Source: Mercurialis annua (lineage: Eukaryota; Streptophyta; Magnoliopsida; Malpighiales; Euphorbiaceae). Taken from it: 64,000 nt of DNA. Shown here piece after piece: positions 33,417 through 45,371 of the stretch. Within the stretch, counting starts at the first letter, position 1. Each line of letters begins with the position of its first letter. Position numbers and translations under genes: made by a program. The notes under the pieces were generated by a model, which did no database searches, had not been told where the DNA came from, and saw only the letters and a list, made by a program, of their open reading frames with translations. The stretch lies in NCBI RefSeq assembly GCF_937616625.2, contig NC_065576.1:36854628-36918627 (forward strand), given 5' to 3'.

Positions 33417-33458
33417 CAAGATGAGACACGGGTGAAACATTAGGGTCATTTTTGTACC
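33417..33458. repeat. right terminal inverted repeat of MULE-2, outer part
   Basis: The complement begins GGTACAAAAATGACCCTAAT and matches the left end at 26415-26450. It completes the terminal repeat interrupted at 32168. Confidence 0.8.
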
Positions 33459-34183
33459 TTTTTAAAATAGCAAACATGTACTTTAAAAACCATCGTCTCC
33501 TATTTAGTAAATCTATACAAGAACCAATAAAATAAAAAGAAAAGGAAATGTCACGTTCCTAATTAAAAACCACTTACCCCACAACACTCACAGTGGCAGA
33601 AACCACAAAATACGCGCCCACTGCCGTGTAATCAAACAAAGCGCCCTACCAAATTACCATTTCCCCCACCCCAAAAATCCAAAAAAGGAATTTCAGCAAC
33701 CCCGTTGACTCACGCGCCATTAACATCGAGTGGGAAACCACAAACTTCCTTAAATATAGAAAGAAATCCAAAATTAAACCATAATCACACTCATTATTCA
33801 TAATCAAACCAAGATAATCCAAAAATCCCCTCGTAACGGCCTTTTACAAACGAGACAGTCTCCACTTTTCTCTGCCACCAATCTAGAGAGAGAATCTAGA
33901 GAGAGAAACTAGTGGGTTTATTATTAGTTTATCAGCACAGTTTTCAACGAGAACACTCACTTCACTCTACTACTTATAGTATTTCAATTCTTTTTGTTTT
34001 TTCAAATTTTTTAATATTTTATATTTTTGGGTTTGGGTTTTATGTATAAATTAGTTTAAAGTGGTGGGTTGAGGTTGAATGTGGTGACCCGAGAGTCGTC
34101 GATCTGTCAAGTAACGGCTATTTTATTTTTTTCGTTTGGGTTTGTGATTGTTGAGAGATTGTGTGTACTATAGTACTCTTTGG

Positions 34184-36350
34184 ATGGATTACAACGATGA
34201 CAGGTAAAAAATAAATTTAATTTTTTTTTTCTGGTTTTCTCGTGGATTTATTGATGGGTTTTATTGGAAATGTAATGTTCTTTCATGGGTTTTCGGTGAA
34301 TTTGCTTTTTTGTTGTTGGGGTTTCTGGGTTTTATTTTGATTTTGATTTTGGGTTTGTTTACCATTGGACTGTTTGATTTAGTTTTAGTAATGTTCTTTT
34401 TTTTGCTTTGTGAAGTGGCAATGGGGAACATTGGAACTGGCAAGGGGAGAATTATTGTATACAAAAGGAATCTAATTATGGTAAGTTATGTTGTTTTAGT
34501 TTGATTGTGAGTGAAAAATGCTGTGTCTGAAGTTTTGTTTTATGTAGATGCAACTGAAGGTATATGGAATGATGTGGCTTTGAATGAGGAAGATATTTCC
34601 TACATGTTAGATGAGACGACAACGCCGGTTAAGGCTTGTGGGGATTTGGCTTACCATGTTAATGACACTGGTAAAGCTTCATTTTCATGTTTTGGTTTGT
34701 TTGATTGTATGTTTTGTTTTTTATAATTGCGAAAAGTGTATCGCAGACGACAAGGAATTAGAAGAATGCAGGGAGAGTTCGTCGCAGATAAAGAGGCGCC
34801 GAATGTTGCAATTTGATGCTCAGTCGGCTGATTCTCCACTCTGCCATGAGGATATTTCGTCTGTTTTTCTTCAATCAAATGCAAGTGCTAGATATCCTTT
34901 TACTATTTTGACACTTGCATATCTAAAGCATGTTGTTTATCCTGACTATCAGAAGATAGATGTAATGCTATTTTTGATTCTAAATTTGTAATGTTCTATC
35001 CATATGCAAATTGGTTGTGCTACATAGGATTGCTGTTTAGGTGTGCTAGTGTTAAATTGAGGTTGAACATAACTACTTTAACTCTAGTGTTTCTGTTCTC
35101 AAAGATTTTTGACTTCTTCTATAATTTTGTCCTACGTTATCCGTATTGTACAAAATTACATACTTGCTAATTAGCATAGTGGACCATCCTTTCTTGTTTT
35201 TGTTATTTATGGTTTTGTTCTCTTCTTAGGAGAGGGAGGACTCACTTGATGAAATTTTACCTCAAGCATCAGATTGGATGCCTGGTTTTTCAGGTTTGTC
35301 ATTTGAGGCTGTGTTATAAAACCAAAGTGTGCTTAATTGCTTACTGTAGTATTTGTGATGATGATGCCATATATTCTAGCAGATGTGTCTGCCTCCAGTT
35401 ATGAGGTCCTCGATCAGTCATCCGAAAGGTGGCTTGCTAATTGCATTAATGACACTGACATGGACTATAGCCCTAATGATATGTATGCTTCTTTAGACTT
35501 TGCACTCTAGTAGTCTAGTTTGATTACATTCTCCTAAAAGCTAACTGATCAGTTATGCAACACTCAGGAATTTTCCTGGAGCATCTGATATTCAGATTGA
35601 TGTATCAGGTATAAAGGCCTTCTTTTTCTTTCTCTATGGTTCTTTTAATGTGTACTATATGCTAAGTTCGTAAAATTGGTCTGCTATTGTAGAGTTCTGC
35701 AGCACTCCAATTCGGAATGAAGCCAATGTTATTCAAAAACGTCTTACAAGATCTTCGCGGAATGTAATTATTAAAGGTGTTTCTCTTTTCTCAGTATTAT
35801 GTTTATTACTTGTTTCTACTGAGCTCTATTAACTATGTTAACTCATATAATTTTGTACCTTATACTGAATGTTGATGTGCAAATGTCTTAGTTGTTGTCA
35901 CCTACAGAAAATTGTTATTGTTTTCTCATTTCTGTTAAATGATCTGAAATGCGTACCTTATATCTTTGATAAAGGGAAAAGACAGGAAGCGATTTGCAAG
36001 ATTTTGAAAATCTGTATTTTCTGATCTTTGTGTTTCTGTTACTATATAAGACTCCCTCCTTTTTGGCATCTCTAGGTAAGAAGACCCTTATACGACCACC
36101 CACGAAGTTAGCCTCTTCTATTGTATATCCATTTAACTTCATCAAACCTTGTGGATTCCACGGAGATGTTACTCTTAAGGACATAAACCAGAAGATTCTC
36201 ACTCCCCCACCATCAAAGTCAAAGCAAATTGAGGACGATCCATCTGCTTATCCCACTTCAGCATTTTCTGGGAAGCCTGTTGTTGGCAAAACTAAAATTC
36301 GCACCGAAGGAGGAAAAGGTAGCATCACAATCATGCGAACCAAAGGCTGA
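34184..36350 (+). CDS. XRI1: XRI1 (X-ray induced transcript 1) homolog, nine exons
   Basis: Exons 34184-34203, 34416-34480, 34548-34670, 34747-34880, 35230-35293, 35383-35482, 35568-35608, 35693-35776 and 36076-36350 join in phase to 301 residues. Arabidopsis XRI1 is induced by DNA breaks, is needed for meiosis and pollen viability and is reported to bind MND1; no enzymatic domain is known. Recognised blocks are WNWQGENYC, TTPVKACGDLAYHVN, QIKRRRMLQFDAQ, a WLANCINDTDMD block, IQIDVSEFCSTP, KLASSIVYPFNFIKPCGFHG, DVTLKDINQKILTPPP and the C-terminal GKTKIRTEGGKGSITIMRTK. The intron after exon 4 uses a GC donor (AAT|GCAAGT), and exon 6 has a TAGCAG tandem acceptor. Exon 1 encodes only MDYNDD plus part of a codon. 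The start is supported by the short family N-terminus; the leader begins upstream, probably near 33850. No defect seen. Confidence 0.93.
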
Positions 36351-37259
36351 ATAGATAAGTGTTTTTGCCAGACTTTCATTTTTGCAGCCCGATAAACTCT
36401 TACCCCATTGTGTTATGGGGTAAGAGTTTGATTTTTGTTTTGAAAGCTGTTCTTAGCTCTGCACCTTTCTCGGGCCTTCAAGTATAGATGTTGATAGCTG
36501 AATTTTCTCGTTCTCATTCAGTTTCGTTTTGGAATTCATAAATCACATGAAAGTGTTTATGTTTCCAAGGAGTAATTTAGGTGCCAACGGCAGTTGTGTC
36601 ATATATATTGACTCTGGTCTAGGACTAATGATATCTTGATATGAGATCTCCATATGTTCTTTTGGCTTTGAAAGGCCTTGTTAGTGTTTTTGCTGAATTC
36701 CTCTAGAAGTGCAATGCCATTTGTATTTGGACTGTGTATTTGAAGTTGTATTGACATTATCATGAGTAGAAAAACAAAAAAATTCAGCTGGCATTCTCAA
36801 AACCTAGCATTCCCTATGTGCTGACTCGAGTTATTTTTTTTCTTTTCACGTTCATGCTTTGGGTCCTCATTGTTTGCCAGTTTTACAGCTGCTTAAGTTA
36901 ACATTTTGAGCTGCCTGATTTTGCCTGTTGACTGCAAAAAATGCCATTGGTATTGCGGTTATTGCCCGTACGGATAGTTAAGAGTAAGTTTAACAGTTTA
37001 CCCTAATCTCTCTCAGTTGTTGTGGTGGGTAGAAAACATGTTTACATATCTGTTTAGTCTCACAGATTGATATCTGTTTTTTCATCTACCTGTGTGTGTT
37101 TATCAGGGTGAAGGTTTCATTTTCAAATGTAGTCACTCTGTGAAAGTTGAGTAGTTTATTTTACAGGCCTGAGAGATTAATATGGGAATTCTCTTCTTTT
37201 TGATGCGTATTTGCATTCGGAAATTAACCTTATTTTGTATGATGCTAAAATTATTTATA
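36351..37259. other. 3' region of XRI1 and intergenic DNA
   Basis: The presumed XRI1 3' untranslated region is followed by DNA without a recognisable gene. Confidence 0.5.
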
Positions 37260-37431
37260 CAGTAGACCCTCTAATAATTAATATTCAATAAATTAATAAT
37301 TTTGATAATTAATATAATTTTAGTAAACCAATCTTAATATTACGTCTTATATAATATTTAATAAATTAATAATTTTAATAATTAATTTATTTCTAATCTA
37401 TCATGTATATTAATTATTAGAGGGTCGACTG
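37260..37431. mobile_element. pogo-type MITE (Emigrant/Lemi-like)
   Basis: The ends CAGTAGACCCTCTAATAATT and (complement) CAGTCGACCCTCTAATAATT are inverted repeats, flanked by TA on each side. The CAGT..ACC(T)CT start and the TA target are typical of pogo/mariner-group MITEs of plants. 172 bases, A/T-rich inside. Confidence 0.85.
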
Positions 37432-37433
37432 TA

Positions 37434-38384
37434 ATTTAATCATCTATTTTTGTTCAATTCTTAAAAATTATTTAATATGTTTTTTAGTTAAATTTAATTA
37501 TAATGATCTATTATTGTGAATGAAAATTTATATTTGTCCCTTTACAAAAATTCCTAGGAAATTTCCAGTTGAGTGGATGTTGTGTTTTATTGCTGCCAGT
37601 ACTAGGCCTAAATAAAACCATTGATTATTGTACCATTAAGGAACAAGAGCCTGTTTAGATTATTATATTTTTAGTAAAATTGTCATTTTATGCAATTTGA
37701 ATAAATATTTTAAAACTAAGTCATGCATCATATATATTAAATCGAAATAATTCAGTCCTTTGCACATACAAAAATAAGTGCTATGGCTTATTCGAATAGT
37801 TTTCTTTTGGCATATTATAATAATGAGAAATTTTTAAATAAACTCAGTCCATCACATTATTTTTGGACTAAATCTATCATATTATGACACGTTATTAAAA
37901 TAGTGGCATTATCGTAATATTACTATCCAAATGTATAAAAAAAGTAATAAATAGAATTACAATAGTACTACTATTTTGATGACATGTCATAATATGATAG
38001 AGTAGTTCATGGATGACGTTGTAGACAGTCTTTTTTAAGGATAGCTTTTTAAACTTTAGAAAGTCTTAAAATTTGAACATTTTTAAATATTAGATAATGA
38101 TAGTCAGGATATTGGTACATTTTAATTTGGTGTGTGATAAGGGCAAAACAAGAAATCCAAAAATACTGATACTGTTATCAGCAGGTTTTTCAGCAGGTTT
38201 TTCACTGGAGCTGATTAATTATACAATTATTAGCAAACCATCAGAAGCGCGGAAGTTTCCCAAAACATCCTTATTATCTTTTGTTTTCTTCAATTACAAC
38301 AGGAAGGAATATAGCAATGCGTCCCTAACACTCGACCACAAGCTTATTATCTATTCTGCCCTGTCCAAGTTATAATATAATTTT
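37434..38384. other. AT-rich intergenic DNA
   Basis: No gene is supported. An imperfect hairpin with 'cata(t)tatgacac...' and 'gtcataatatgat' arms spans about 37885-38005 and may be an old MITE. Confidence 0.4.
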
Positions 38385-38787
38385 GAGTTAATTCCATAAA
38401 AAGTCATGAACTTTAAACGAAATTTCATTTTAATCACGACTTTTAAAAGTTGCCATATAAAATTATGACTTTTTATTTTTTTTTTCAAATCTATCACCGA
38501 TTATTTTCCGGTGTATTTTTACCTTTCATTTTTTTTTCAAATCATACTGAAAATTAATTGGGGTATTTCTATTAAATAGCACCACCTTTAGCGGTTTTTG
38601 CAATTTAAGAACATACTACAAAGTGTCTCAATTGTTAGCCCAAACTTTCCAATCCTTTTAATTATTAGCACATGTCCTATTTCCGGCATCTGAAATTCCA
38701 ACTGGCTCGCCGGATTGCCTCGTCAGCGCCAGCGTGGCCTTCTTTGACGTCGTTTTGGATTATTTCTACCAAATAACACGAACTACC

Positions 38788-39305
38788 TGTTGGGTTTTAT
38801 AGGTTCATAACGCAGGGGAATTTCAAAAATTTATCTAAAAACCCAAACCAAGATCCATGTAATTCGAATTAACAGAATAATTACTTACTTGTATGTCGAA
38901 TTCAACAACAATGTAGGAAGGAAGGAGGTGGTTCACTTTGGTGATACCTGGCCTTGGATCAGAAACGCCTCCAAAAGAACGCGTCCTCTACGAGTATCCA
39001 CACGAACAGACCTTAGTCAAAATTAGTGTTTGTGTGCTAGCACTATTGCTTCACAAGCAATTTCGAATTTTAGTGATTTAGTGAATAATGAATTTCGTGA
39101 TTCTCAAATCAATTGCTTAATGTGTATTTATAGTGATAAACAACACTAGGGTTTGAGACAAATTCGAATTTCAATCTCATTGCAATTCTACAAGTTTATG
39201 TTTATCAAAAACTCCTTTTTGATAATTATCCATATATATTAATTACTATATTTATTATCTTCCAAAAATAATAAATTAAGGAAAACACTTATCCTTAAAT
39301 TTCGA

Positions 39306-39346
<41 letters not shown>

Positions 39347-40265
39347 TATATATTACGAATTATATATATATATATATATAATTAATCACTTAATCACATT
39401 GGGCTTGTACAACCCATAACTGTTTTGGGCCTGTTCTTAGTGTGCGACCCTATGGGTTCATATAACGTTGGCAGTAGGCTCGAAATCCCTATTTCAGCCC
39501 ACAAGTCATAAGTGGCCTCTAGCAAGACATTATGACTACCCAAGTTATATGAATATCGATAATCCGATTTAACCATTTACAATAATATTTTAATCCCTTT
39601 GTCTCTCGATATCCAGATTGAATATAAGGCATAGTCCTGTCATCCTTATAATATTCAATCATTAGTTTCTTGATTTTAAGTAGACTGAAAATGATAACTC
39701 CTTATCAATTAGCATGGCCATGCATTTTCTTCAGTCTATCTTCTTCAAGGGGCCCATAGATATCTTACTCAAATAAATGAGGGACAAATTTCTTCCCAGT
39801 CACTCACATTTCTCACATAGTTACTTTCATATCCAATGACAATCTATTCCATTATCCATGATGATTTCAAGGTCAAAGGATTATACTAATAGAACTGTAA
39901 TGAGAATTACTTATGACAGTGATCTATGTAGTATTCTCACAGTGGGTCATCCAGTGCCTTATTTCTCAAATAACACCTATGATTTGACTTAATATCTCAT
40001 ATACATGATTAGTAAAACATAATCATCAGTCAACATCATACTAGTCTCAATGTTCTATTAAGACTAGGGATAGATGGTATATAATTCTTTTATTAAACCT
40101 AAGGGTTCTATTATCAAGTCACATACTCGATGACCTTAGAAAGAATTAACCATTCAAGTATTTTAATCATTAATATAAAATGATAAAAACTGCCAATCAA
40201 TAAATAATAAAATGATAAAGTCAAAACATGGTCAAACATGATTGACCTAGTGCATATCACTAACA
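38788..40265. mobile_element. solo LTR, copia-like, 1.48 kb
   Basis: It starts TGTTGGGTTTTATAGG and ends CATATCACTAACA (TG...CA). CTACC flanks both sides (38783-38787 and 40266-40270). The arms of the surrounding MITE continue exactly across it, which proves the insertion. TGTTGG...AACA ends are typical of Ty1/copia LTRs; no internal domain remains to confirm it. Confidence 0.85.
39308..39381. repeat. AT dinucleotide microsatellite inside the solo LTR
   Basis: Two runs of (AT)n, about 39311-39341 and 39362-39380, are separated by 'ttaatatatatattacgaa'. Confidence 0.9.
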
Positions 40266-41278
40266 CTACCATTTTGTCTCAAATATTAGCACAACCTTTC
40301 AAATATTTTTAAATTTTAGCCTAAAACCTGTTTTCGGCTATTGGAATCCGATGTGCACATTTAAGAATAATTAGTGTCGTTTCACGTGTGTCACACGTGG
40401 CTCGCAGTGTGACTCGTCAAATTATTAAATAATATTTAAAATAATAGTTAATTAGGAATAGTTTATCATATATAATACTTTGGATGATTAATTTAATAGG
40501 TTAACGTTTTAAATTGATAATAAAATTTTATAATTATAAAAAATTTAAATAAAAAAATCAAATAATAATTAAAATATTAATTTATTAGAAGTAGTTTACC
40601 TTATTTAGAATTTTATATGATTTACATATAACTAAAATAGTAATTGTTAAATATTTAAAATAGTTTATTTTAATATAGTAGTTTAATTTAACTAGTACTA
40701 TAAATTAGCTTAGCATAGTAGTTTATTTTAGTTAGTACTCTTTTTCTAATAATTATCTCAATATAGCCTAAACAGGTTTTAGGCTAAAATTTAAAAATAT
40801 TTGAAAGGTTGTGCTAATATTTGAGATAAAATGGTAGTTCGTGTTATTTGATAGGAATAATCCAAAACGACGTCGTTAAAGAAAGCCACGCTGGCGCTGA
40901 CGAGGCAATCCGGCGAGCCACGTGGGATTTCAGATGCCGGAAATGCGACCTGTGCTAATAATTAAAAGGATTGGAAAGCTTGGGCTAACAATTGAGACAC
41001 TTTGTAGTATGTGCTTAAATTGCAAAAAACGCTAAAGATGGTGCTATTTAATAGGAATACCCCAAATTAATTTGGTGATAGATTTGAAAAAAAATAAAAG
41101 TTCATGGTTTATATGACAACTTTTAAAGATCGTGATTAAAATAAAATTTCATATAAAGGTCATGATTTTATATGTAATTAACCCTGTAATTTTCATTAAA
41201 AGTGAGAAGTTGGCAAAGAATATTTCTGGGCTCTTAATATGTACCAAAGGCAAACACTCATTGTTACACTTAAGTAGC

Positions 41279-41587
41279 CTTGTTCATGGACCAGGTTCGG
41301 ACCGGGTTCGCCAGGCTTTTAAATTTTTAGTACAAGCCCAAATGGCCCGAACCTAGCTCAAATTTTATATTTCTTACCAAATCCGGTCCTAACATTATAT
41401 GTTGTAGGCTCAGGCCGGGTTTTGGCAAAGTTACATGAAAATTCTATAAAAATAAAAGTCCGAGCACACCTATAAAATAGTCAGCTTTTTTCGGGCTCGA
41501 GCTCAGACATGGCTTAGGACGGAAAATTATTGACAAGCCCGGCCCTAAAGACCGGATTTAGACGGGTACCCAAACACATGAACATAT
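41279..41587. mobile_element. possible hAT-like MITE
   Basis: The segment is rich in cggg/cccgg motifs against an A/T-rich background, with 'TTGTTCATG' at the left and its approximate complement 'CATGAACAT' at the right edge. It is similar in style to the insertion at 32169-33416. No clear target duplication. Confidence 0.45.
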
Positions 41588-41707
41588 TTATACTTAAGGC
41601 ATACCCCATAGTTAACATTTGACCAGCTTGCCCAATTCTTTATATTTTTTATAAATCATGGAGTATTCATAATGATCAATAGCCTCTGTTACAATTGTTT
41701 GAAAATA

Positions 41708-41967
41708 CTCCCTCTGTCCCAAAGTCCACTTTCTCCTTTTCACACAGTTTAAAAAACACAATTAATGCTCTAACTTTTCACAAATTTATTTTTATTTTTC
41801 CTATCATTCCCTTATTAAATGTTATGACCATAGGCTAATAGCAATAAATGATACACTTTAAATAAGAACAATATGGAAAACAAACACTCTTAATTGTGAT
41901 TTACAAAGAAAGTGGACTACTGTTTTGGGACAAAAAAAAGTGGACTATTGTTTTGAGACGGAGGGAG
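41708..41967. mobile_element. Stowaway MITE
   Basis: The ends CTCCCTCTGTCCC and (complement) CTCCCTCCGTCTC are flanked by TA on both sides (41706-41707 and 41968-41969). The CTCCCTC terminus with a TA target is diagnostic for Stowaway. 260 bases; inside, 'aaagtggactactgttttgg' occurs twice on the right arm. Confidence 0.92.
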
Positions 41968-42127
41968 TAGCAGTTTATTGTTTAGACAATTATCTTAAAA
42001 TTTGAACAAATTACCGATGGACTATTCTGACTGAGTCGCGGATTAGGTTGCTCTCTTTAAGACGTTTTGCGACTTTACCCCAGCTGTGCAGGACAGTCTA
42101 CACGATGTATAAATTTTAAGAGACCTC

Positions 42128-42620
42128 ATTTTCTATTAGGTAGAAAAGTAAGAAGGGAATGAAGCATCCGATGATGATTTTCAGATACACTCGTTCAGAT
42201 GACGAGCTAGCAATCCGCTTGTCAGAATTCAAGTGGACTAGATCGATGTACAACAACAAAATTGAAAGACTGAAGCGTATTCGTCGCAAATAACTCATAC
42301 AAATCCAAAAGGATTATTATAAGAGTTAAAGAGATTGGACCAATTACAATACTTTAGAAATTTATGGCCAATTTGTATGTTTAACAGATTAAATTGCCCA
42401 AAACCTAAACTTAGTATCCATGACGTCTTTTTTGACACTTGTAGGGATTAAAACAACTCTTTTGCCACTTTTTCATGGCATACACTGCATATTCCAAAAT
42501 TAATCTTTAATTAACCAAAAATAAGAGTTTCAACCTAATTTAGACTCTAGCTGTACCTAACCCTAACGCTAGCTAACCATTACTACTATAGATAAGAACC
42601 TTAACACCCTAATTAAGGGG
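42128..42620 (+). repeat. family-A repeat, copy C (first part only)
   Basis: It starts near 'attttctattaggtagaaaa', continues 'ttcagatgacgagctagcaatccgctt' and ends in 'gctaacc'. It matches copies A, B and D over about 450 bases with many substitutions. Same orientation as copy D, 0.9 kb away. Confidence 0.6.
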
Positions 42621-43012
42621 GTGGCACATGATTAGATAGAAATTAATTAATTAAATTAATTAGAAGACACAAAACCTAAAATCTCAATCACCACCATCAG
42701 TTTCCAGCCACTTACCACCATTTCCAGTCAGTCAAACTATCACAATACGAACTCTTCGGATTGAGATCGACGCTAAGGAACGGGAGTATTTGCTCTGAAA
42801 CCCGTAACAAGTTTAACTAATACCAACTTTTACCCAAGTATTGTTATTTATATCGTAACTGACAAACATGCTTGCATAATATATAATCAATATTAAACAT
42901 ACAACGTTATACTATTCAACATGCGTTCGAGTAAGACATTCTAATCCAACTACTACTGCGGTGCTTTTAGAAATTAAATTGTTTCATTTACAGACTTTTT
43001 GTCAAAAACCTC

Positions 43013-45345
43013 TTGTAGACACCTATTTTCCGGACAGGTAAAAAGTGATAAGGAACTGAAGCGTCCAATGATAATTTTCAAAAAAATCTGTCCGGATGAC
43101 GAGCTATTGATTTGCTTGTTGGGATTCAGGCAGGCGCAATCAATGCACAACTACGAATTTGAAGGGATAAAACATAATTAGCCATGAGTAGCCCATAAAA
43201 AATCCAAAGAGATTGTAGTCTAAGTCCGGAAATTGGACTAATTGCAATAACTTAGAAGTTTATGGGTCAATTTGCAAGTTTGACGGATTAAAATTGACCA
43301 TAATCAAATCTATAGAGCTCTAGGAGACTTTTAAACACTTTCGGGTACAAAAACTGACTTTTAGGTATGTTTTTCTTAGCCATCCAGTTTTAGTTCGGGA
43401 CTAATCCCTTTTAAAGTAGTTTTCTCCTTATCATAACTCTATTATTAAATAATTAATTAACATTAATCATTTACTAAAAAAGCCATAATAGTAAATTGAC
43501 TTAGAACTAACCCTAGCTAACCCTAAGTCACCTTTTTTTTTTGAATTTATCGGATCTCATTAAATTGGATATGAAACAGTTACATTTGTAAGAAACTCGG
43601 GATAATTTAAAAACTAAACCCGATGACCTGACATGGAACAGACAACATGCTGTCTGATTCGCAGACCTTACTTACGAAAATAAAAATAAATTATTAACTG
43701 TGTCGCGAATTAAGTGCAGTCTTCAATCACTCTTCGTTCAAACTTCTCATCACTCTTCGTTCAAATTTCTCAAAACACCCGCAAACTCACAGCATCCGAT
43801 TCAATTGACACTTGATATAACTCTTTCTAAAAAAGAGACAACAACTCCTTCTAAAAAGGAGACAACAAACCTTTCACGGAGAAAGGACAACAAACCTTTC
43901 ATAAAGAAAGGACAAAGTAAAACATTCATAAAAAAGACAAACAATACAAATAAATAAAACTAGTATAACTCATAGACGAATCCATTTTGTTACTGAAAGA
44001 TCTTCAATCTATCGTCGCTTCTTGATAATTGAATTGCGCTTCGTGATAAATTTTAATCCGTTAGAAAAATGAAAAAGAATTGGCTATTTATTATAATCTA
44101 TGAAATTAAAAGAACATAAATAAAAGGGGTGGATACCGTCAATAGAAAAATTAAGCCATTGACGGCTGCCGAAGAAAAAATAAGAAAAAAGCTCTATGCG
44201 GCTAGGGTTTGTTAGAGAGAAAAGAGGCGACACTAGTTACCCTAAGTCACCTTAATCACTATAAATACAGCTGTTAGTCAGCTTAGCAAGGGACCGGAAT
44301 TTCAGACCTGAAAAGCATAAAAAACCCCTAGGATAAACATGGTCTTTGCCGCCCCCACTACACACACACATCAAATTCAGTTAACTTTAGTCCATAGAAC
44401 GGAGCTAGAACATTCTGATCAATCAAATACAAGTTGTACATATAGATTCAAAGCTGGATTACGCATCCAATTCGTTAGTAAACAAGCTAAGGACTCAGAA
44501 CGGTACTTCTGAGGTCCCTCAATTTATTCTCTATCACTTTCATGCCATGTTAATTGCAAATCGCTGAGTTATTTCCAATTAGGATGTATATTAGTTTATT
44601 TTATTGTTTTCGCCATAATTGCAAAATTATGTGTTCCTGATAAAAATTGTTATACAAACTAAAAAAACATGATAATAGGTTGTTTTTAGGTGTTTAGTAT
44701 GCCATATATAGATTTATATTCATTGTAGAGCTTAAAATGCATGTTAGGAGATTTTTTAGCTTGTTTACCTCAAATTGCTATTGCTAAATTTGCCATTAAA
44801 TTAGCTATTTGAGTGTTTTAATTTGATGTTAGACACTTTATATCAATTTCAGTATGTGTTATTTGCATTCCTTGCGCTTTTTATGCATTTTTGAGTGTTT
44901 TTGCATGAAAAAACGAGCTGAAACGACGAGCTGCTACCCCCTCTTGCTCATGCCGGCGCCGCCATTCTGAACTGTCGGCGCCTCCGCTATACACTGCCGG
45001 CGCCGGTAGTACACATTCCCACCGCAGGCACTGTGTGTGGCGTCATCCTCTTGTTTTTCCCCTCCACAACTGATTCCAGATCCTCCCAAAATCAATCTGA
45101 CATTCTTTTCGTGTTTCCGGGCTCGTTTGAGCTTGAAATTAGGCCAAGTTTGAACTCTGATGTCTGTTTTAGTTGTAAGACTTGTTTGTAATAGTTAATG
45201 GGCATTTTCCTCTGTATTTCTGGCCTTAAAGCCGAATTTGTAATCTGTCCAGCCAACCGTGCCCTAAAGCCTTGATCCAGCGCGACTAGCAACTTCCAGA
45301 CCCGATTCCGAGCCCATCCGTTTGCAAAATGGGGAATAAACATCC
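43013..45345 (+). repeat. family-A repeat, copy D, interrupted by a retroposon
   Basis: The first part (43013-43519) matches 9145-8640. After the insertion at 43533-44238, the second part (44252-45345) matches the ORF-bearing and GC-rich part of copy A; the block around 'cagaacggtacttctgag' is identical at 44496-44513 and on the minus strand near 8440. TATAAATA occurs at about 44261, in the same place as the TATA-like block of copy A. The start codon is retained near 44339 but the frame is soon closed. Confidence 0.6.
43533..44238 (-). mobile_element. retroposon (LINE/SINE-like) with poly-A tail and 13-base duplication
   Basis: ACCCTAAGTCACC flanks both sides (43520-43532 and 44239-44251). 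On the minus strand the element ends in 'aattcaaaaaaaaa', preceded by 'taatgagatccgat', which resembles plant L1 LINE 3' ends. Its 5' end has 'aaccctagccgcatagagc', like a gene leader. There is no reverse transcriptase. The middle holds imperfect tandem repeats of about 30 bases ('aaaggttt/gttgtcctttc' motif, about 43830-43930) and a duplicated 'tcactcttcgttcaaa'. Best read as a non-autonomous, LINE-mobilised retroposon or a deleted LINE. Confidence 0.75.
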
Positions 45346-45371
45346 TGAGACTAACGGCGAAGAACCAAAGG

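Larger units (their letters stand above)
26405..33458 (-). mobile_element. MULE-2, full-length but inactive Mutator-like element
   Basis: Long terminal inverted repeats bound the element: left 26405-26634, right 31990-32168 plus 33417-33458, the right one split by a later insertion. Inside are a broken transposase gene on the minus strand (27862-31520) and a GRF zinc finger gene on the plus strand (26760-27430), convergent as in MULE-1. The ends 'tacaaaaatgaccctaatg' match on both sides. Flanks are A/T-rich and no convincing 9-base duplication can be fixed. Confidence 0.85.
38385..41184. mobile_element. long-TIR Mutator-type MITE, split by a copia-type solo LTR
   Basis: Left arm 38385-38787 plus 40271-40335 pairs with right arm 41184 back to about 40765, giving inverted repeats of about 450 bases ('ggcgagcca', 'aaaacgacgtc', 'tgaaaggttgtgctaatatt'). 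Flanks TATAATTTT (38376-38384) and TGTAATTTT (41185-41193) are a 9-base duplication with one change. Without the LTR insertion it would be about 1.3 kb and has no transposase. Confidence 0.82.

Noticed and set aside
34261..34504. Membrane-like frames on both strands near XRI1
   Set aside because: They lie in the T-rich first intron of XRI1.
39394..39576. 60-codon minus-strand frame
   Set aside because: It lies inside the copia-type solo LTR; no conserved protein known there.
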